Source: Shimia biformata
Lineage (GTDB): Bacteria; Pseudomonadota; Alphaproteobacteria; Rhodobacterales; Rhodobacteraceae
Direction of reading: 5' to 3'
Length of the DNA stretch: 64,000 nucleotides
NCBI RefSeq assembly: GCF_016888515.1
Contig: NZ_JAFEJK010000001.1
Location: 2,203,475-2,267,474, forward strand
Within the stretch, counting starts at the first letter, position 1. Every line of letters starts with the position of its first letter. The position numbers were made by a program, and so were the translations under genes. The notes beneath the pieces are model-generated. The model saw nothing but the letters and a program-made list of their open reading frames with translations, did no database searches and was not told the origin of the DNA. Shown here one piece after another: positions 60,611 through 64,000 of the stretch.

Positions 60611-60766
60611 GACGTGCCTTCCCATATCCGGGGGGACCTGAGTCCCGCTGTTCTGGCGCCCTCTTACTGGATGGGTGCCATTGTCGCAAGCGGCGCTGCC
60701 CTCTTGAAGCCCGGGCCGGGTGCAGGCATATCTGTGATAACGATTGGCCTTCTAGGGACGAAAGAC

Positions 60767-61081
60767 ATGACCACATTCGACGATCGCGAAAACGCCTTTG
60801 AGAACAAGTTTGCCCATGACGAGGAAATGAAGTTCAAGGCCGAGGCGCGCGCCAACAAGAAACTTGGCCTCTGGGCGGCTGATATCATGGGCAAATCCGG
60901 CGACGAAGCTGCCGCCTACGCCCAGTCGGTCATCAAGGCCGATTTCGAGGAAGCCGGCCACGAAGACGTGGTGCGCAAGGTGGTGGCCGACCTTGAGGGC
61001 AAAATCACCGCGGATGAGATTCGCGCCAAGCGCGCTGCTTTCCTGGTCGACGCCAAGGAAGAGATCGTCAACGAGGCCTGA
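60767..61081 (+). CDS. DUF1476 protein (F1-ATPase inhibitor zeta-subunit type)
   Basis: The 104-residue helical protein matches DUF1476 with the start TTFDDRENAFENKFAHDEE and the middle LGLWAADIMGKSGDEAAAYAQ. In Paracoccus a protein of this family was shown to be the zeta subunit that inhibits F1-ATPase (established for that genus; inferred here). It is divergent from purC and is followed by a strong terminator at 61104-61143. Confidence 0.87.
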   Translation: MTTFDDRENAFENKFAHDEEMKFKAEARANKKLGLWAADIMGKSGDEAAAYAQSVIKADFEEAGHEDVVRKVVADLEGKITADEIRAKRAAFLVDAKEEIVNEA

Positions 61082-61103
61082 TGCCTCCTGACCCGATTAA
61101 ATG

Positions 61104-61143
61104 AAGGCGCGCAACGGGTTATCCATTGCGCGCCTTTTCTTTT
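61104..61143 (+). terminator. Rho-independent terminator after the DUF1476 gene
   Basis: AAGGCGCGCAA (61104-61114) pairs perfectly with TTGCGCGCCTT (61126-61136) around an 11-base loop, followed by TTCTTTT. The stem is near-symmetric and could also act weakly in reverse. Confidence 0.88.
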
Positions 61144-61239
61144 GCGGTGCAGTTGCACGGGCCTCATCATGACCATGAAGAATTCGACGTTGCCCTTGCG
61201 GGCTGCCCATGACACACGGGCGCGCAAAGGAGACCCGTG

Positions 61240-62253
61240 ATGACCGATGCGCTTTCGAAACTTCTTCAGACCCGCGACTGGCTTCTGGCCGATGGCGCGA
61301 CGGGCACCAACCTGTTCAACATGGGGCTGGAATCCGGTGAGCCGCCGGAACTGTGGAACACCGACGAGCCCGAGAAGATCCGCACGCTTTACCGCTATGC
61401 CGTGGATGCGGGCAGCGATCTGTTCCTGACCAATTCCTTCGGCTCGAACGCGGCGCGTCTGAAGCTGCACAATGCCCAGGATCGCGCGCGCGAATTGTCG
61501 CGGGTGGCGGCGGAACTTGGCCGAGAGATCGCCGATGCTTCGGGGCGCACGGTGATTGTCGCCGGGTCCGTGGGTCCGACCGGTGAGATTCTGGAACCGG
61601 TTGGCGCGCTCAACCATGCTTCGGCCGTGGAAATCTTCCATGAACAGGCCGAGGGCCTGAAGGAAGGCGGCGCCGATGTCCTGTGGCTGGAAACCATCTC
61701 GGCCCCCGAGGAATACCGCGCCGCCGCCGAAGCCTTTGCGCTGGCCGGGATGCCGTGGTGCGGCACGATGAGCTTTGACACAGCAGGCCGCACCATGATG
61801 GGCGTGACCTCTGCCGCCATGGTGCAACTGGTCGAAAGCCTGCCCAACCCGCCGATTGCCTTCGGCGCCAACTGCGGCACCGGCGCGTCGGACCTGTTGC
61901 GCACCGTGCAGGGCTTCAGCGCGCAGGGCACCGAACGTCCGATCATCGCCAAGGGCAATGCCGGCATCCCGAAATATGTCGATGGCCACATCCACTATGA
62001 CGGCACGCCGGAACTGATGGCGGAATATGCGGTCATGGCCCGCGACAGCGGCGCGACGATCATCGGCGGCTGCTGCGGCACCATGCCGAACCATCTGGCC
62101 GCCATGAAAGAAGCGCTGGAAACCCGTCCGCGCGGCGCACGCCCGACGCTGGAACAGGTGACCGATGTTCTGGGGCCGTTTTCCTCGGCGTCGGACGGCA
62201 CCGGCGACGATGACGCGCCCAAGCGCGAACGCCGTGGCCGCCGCCGCGCCTGA
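61240..62253 (+). CDS. Homocysteine S-methyltransferase domain protein (split methionine synthase part)
   Basis: The 337-residue protein is a free-standing homocysteine-binding domain of the MetH/betaine-homocysteine methyltransferase fold. The zinc cysteines are C212 in GANCGTGASD and C278-C279 in IGGCCGTMPNH. ADGATGTNLFNMGLESG opens it. Other organisms hold this domain inside MetH; here it stands alone and would take a methyl group from a corrinoid protein. ATG 61240 has AAAGGAG about seven bases before it; the GTG at 61237 is less likely. One base separates its stop from the next gene, and a truncated possible corrinoid gene lies 1.7 kb downstream. Confidence 0.87.
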   Translation: MTDALSKLLQTRDWLLADGATGTNLFNMGLESGEPPELWNTDEPEKIRTLYRYAVDAGSDLFLTNSFGSNAARLKLHNAQDRARELSRVAAELGREIADASGRTVIVAGSVGPTGEILEPVGALNHASAVEIFHEQAEGLKEGGADVLWLETISAPEEYRAAAEAFALAGMPWCGTMSFDTAGRTMMGVTSAAMVQLVESLPNPPIAFGANCGTGASDLLRTVQGFSAQGTERPIIAKGNAGIPKYVDGHIHYDGTPELMAEYAVMARDSGATIIGGCCGTMPNHLAAMKEALETRPRGARPTLEQVTDVLGPFSSASDGTGDDDAPKRERRGRRRA

Positions 62254-62254
62254 G

Positions 62255-62671
62255 ATGTCGCGCAAGCCGATTCTCAGTGAATTCCTGCGCCGGGTCTGGT
62301 CGGACGGAGACGTGTCGGCAGTCGATGAATTCATCGCCGACAGCTACACGATCCACAATGACCCGGGCGATCCGTGGAACGGCCAGACCCTGACCCGCGA
62401 CGGCTTTGCCAACCGGCTGGTCAAATCCCGCGCCGCCGCGCCGGATCAGACCTTTACCCCGGTCATGATGATCGAGGAAGGCCGCCGTATCGCCGTGGCC
62501 TGGGACTGGACTGGCACCCACCTTGGCGACCTGCCCGATATCCCCGCGACGGGCAAACCGATCTCGATGACCGGCCTCACCATCTATGAGTTCGACGGCG
62601 ACCGCCTGTGTGGTCATTGGCAGGTGGCGGACCGGCTGGGCATCTATCAGCAGTTGATGGCCCAGACTTGA
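62255..62671 (+). CDS. SnoaL/NTF2-like protein
   Basis: The 138-residue protein shows the SnoaL-like ester-cyclase pattern: SEFLRRVWSDGDVSAVDEFIADSYTIHNDPG at the start and IYEFDGDRLCGHWQVADRLGIYQQL at the end. Members isomerise, cyclise or hydrate small molecules; no substrate is evident. It follows the methyltransferase gene after one base, so it is in the same transcript. A real catalytic role is unproven. Confidence 0.72.
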   Translation: MSRKPILSEFLRRVWSDGDVSAVDEFIADSYTIHNDPGDPWNGQTLTRDGFANRLVKSRAAAPDQTFTPVMMIEEGRRIAVAWDWTGTHLGDLPDIPATGKPISMTGLTIYEFDGDRLCGHWQVADRLGIYQQLMAQT

Positions 62672-62678
62672 ACCGGCG

Positions 62679-63764
62679 CTAGAACAAGGCCAGTTGCCCG
62701 TCCCGCGCGAGCGGCGGCAGGAACAGATCGGTGCGCAAGGGCGGCAGACCCTTATCCAGCCCCAGCCGCGCCGCCGCTTTCCTGAACCGTTGCGCAATCA
62801 TCTCGGCATGGATGCCCTCACCGCGCATCCGCCGCCCCCACTCGGGCGTATAGGCCTTGCCGCCATGCATCTCACGCAGCCGCGCCATGACCTTTTCGGC
62901 CTTGTTGGGGTAATGCGCGGTCAGCCAGTCCATCATCAGCCCCTCGACCTCTCGCGGCAGGCGCAGCATGATCCAGCTTGCCGCCGACGCGCCCGCATCA
63001 CGCGCAGCAGACAAAAGCGGCTCGACCTCGTGATCGGTCAACCCCGGCACCACCGGCGCCAGCATCGCGCGAACCGGGATACCCGCGTCGCTCAGGGAAC
63101 GGATCATCCGCAACCGGCGCGCGGGCGACGGCGCGCGCGGCTCCATCCGGCGCGACAGGTCGGCATCCAGCGTCGTCAGCGACACACCAACATGCGTCAG
63201 CCCCTGCGCCGCCATGGGCGCAAGAATGTCGATGTCCCTTTCCACCAGCGCACCCTTGGTGACAATGCCGACCGGGTGGCGAAACTCGCGCAGCACCCCC
63301 AGCACGTCGCGCATGATCCCCCGGTCCCGTTCCACCGGCTGATAGGGATCGGTATTGGTGCCGATCGCGACCGGCGCCACGGTGTAGGACCGCGCCCTGA
63401 GTTCCCGCTCCAACACCTCTGCCGCATTCGGCCGCGCCACCAGCCGGGTTTCGAAATCCAGCCCCGGCGACAGGCCCAGATAGGCATGGGTCGGGCGCGC
63501 GAAGCAATAGACACAGCCATGTTCGCAGCCCCGGTAGGGATTGATCGAGCGGTCAAACGGCAGGTCGGGCGAAGTGTTATAGGTGATCAGCCTGCCGATC
63601 CGTTCCTCGGTCACATGGGTTTGAAACGCGCCCCGTTCCTCGGCCATGTCCCAGCCATCGTTTTCCTCGACCCGGACAAGGTCAAAGCGGCCGCTCTGAT
63701 TGGTCAGAGCGCCCCGCCCGCGCCTGCGGTCAGGGTCGATGTCTGGGCGGGTGGTTGCTGTCAT
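62679..63764 (-). CDS. PA0069 family radical SAM protein
   Basis: The 361-residue protein has the cluster motif C-x3-C-x2-C in YRGCEHGCVYCFARPTH near residues 79-90, and HVGVSLTTLDADLSRRMEPRAP, typical of the PA0069-type family, which resembles spore-photoproduct lyase but has unknown function. It is convergent with the SnoaL-like gene, seven bases away. ATG 63764 is used. Confidence 0.85.
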   Translation of the reverse strand: MTATTRPDIDPDRRRGRGALTNQSGRFDLVRVEENDGWDMAEERGAFQTHVTEERIGRLITYNTSPDLPFDRSINPYRGCEHGCVYCFARPTHAYLGLSPGLDFETRLVARPNAAEVLERELRARSYTVAPVAIGTNTDPYQPVERDRGIMRDVLGVLREFRHPVGIVTKGALVERDIDILAPMAAQGLTHVGVSLTTLDADLSRRMEPRAPSPARRLRMIRSLSDAGIPVRAMLAPVVPGLTDHEVEPLLSAARDAGASAASWIMLRLPREVEGLMMDWLTAHYPNKAEKVMARLREMHGGKAYTPEWGRRMRGEGIHAEMIAQRFRKAAARLGLDKGLPPLRTDLFLPPLARDGQLALF

Positions 63765-63960
63765 GGCGCCACAATGGAACAAATCAGGAACAATTGCAAT
63801 CAACCCCAAGATCGACATGAGAAAGTTTCACCCAACATGCCCCATTTCCCGGCTATAAGTCGGAAGCGGTTTCGCCTATGTCGCTATTCAGACAGTCGGC
63901 CCGCGACAAATCGCGGAAATCTGGGCAAAACCCGGGCCCTCTCGAACAAGGATTGGCACA
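63765..63960. other. 196-base divergent promoter region of the radical SAM and corrinoid-like genes
   Basis: The region lies between two divergent starts. I looked for the cobalamin-riboswitch box GCCACTG and for the SAM-II and SAH riboswitch cores and found none. It contains an AAGGA ribosome site before the gene at 63961. No hairpin of note except CGCGACAAATCGCG at about 63902. Confidence 0.45.
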
Positions 63961-64000
63961 TGTCGGAAGAAGAAGACGATATCGTTCTGTCGGAACTGAA
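63961..64000 (+). CDS. Start of a protein, probably corrinoid (B12-binding) methyltransferase protein
   Basis: The first 13 complete codons translate to an acidic N-terminus, MSEEEDDIVLSEL, preceded by AAGGA about eight bases upstream. From memory this resembles the start of the short B12-binding corrinoid proteins that carry the methyl group between the two catalytic parts of the split methionine synthase in Rhodobacteraceae. Context (homocysteine methyltransferase at 61240, RACo-like gene at 22228) supports this. The window ends here and I cannot confirm it. Confidence 0.5.

Noticed and set aside
63765-63960. Cobalamin or SAM riboswitch in front of the corrinoid-like gene
   Set aside because: No GCCACTG B12 box and no recognisable SAM-II or SAH core are present.

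Overview
The window is a stretch of core chromosome from an alphaproteobacterium, most likely a member of the Rhodobacteraceae (roseobacter group). The evidence is the high GC content, very dense packing with many ATGA and TGATG gene overlaps, a CckA cell-cycle kinase, an SOS box of the alphaproteobacterial GTTC-N7-GTTC type at recA, an RNase E with a huge insertion in its S1 domain, the usg, DUF1476 and DUF502 families, the zwf-pgl-pgi operon, and a free-standing homocysteine methyltransferase in place of a full-length MetH. I see no CRISPR array, prophage, insertion sequence or rRNA. There is one tRNA gene.

Layout. 1-2.8 kb: tail of a peptide-type ABC importer operon (permease, a base-atypical small membrane protein, fused double ATPase). 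2.8-11.2 kb: lytic transglycosylase, ssb, pepT, aroB-aroK, a small membrane protein plus a secreted protein, xerD and a CorC-like protein. 11.2-16.3 kb: DUF1330, alaS, MOSC protein and SOS-controlled recA. 16.3-24.3 kb: a small sulfotransferase, cckA (with a CtrA-type box), an rsmB-like methyltransferase, guaB and a RACo-like cobalamin-protein reactivator. 24.4-31.2 kb: tRNA-Gly(CCC), thioesterase, zwf-pgl-pgi, a radical SAM protein, DUF2855 and usg. 31.4-40.8 kb: gyrA, a secreted protein, a cation efflux protein, AbgT transporter, M32 carboxypeptidase, ctaA and trmJ-like. 40.9-47.6 kb: TfoX-like, ThiE-like, psuK-psuG, DUF502, bdhA, a candidate small RNA and a peptide-binding protein. 47.7-54.5 kb: cytochrome P450, membrane hydrolase, ccdA, TusA-like and rne. 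54.9-64 kb: outer-membrane-like protein, dctB-dctD, purQ-purS-purC, DUF1476, homocysteine methyltransferase, SnoaL-like, radical SAM protein and the start of a gene that is probably a corrinoid protein.

How the genes fit together. zwf, pgl and pgi feed glucose 6-phosphate into the Entner-Doudoroff or pentose-phosphate routes behind a promoter that carries palindromic operator candidates. psuK and psuG break down pseudouridine. The gene at 61240, the truncated gene at 63961 and the RACo-like gene at 22228 look like parts of a split cobalamin-dependent methionine synthase. recA and cckA carry recognisable regulatory boxes.

The least ordinary signals are five. They are a probable 75-nt small RNA on the minus strand at 45553-45627 with its own promoter and terminator; a DctD-type AAA+ regulator that has lost the sigma54-contacting GAFTGA loop; the split methionine synthase parts; an RNase E with arginine-serine repeat tracts in two separate disordered regions; and several families of intergenic inverted repeats.
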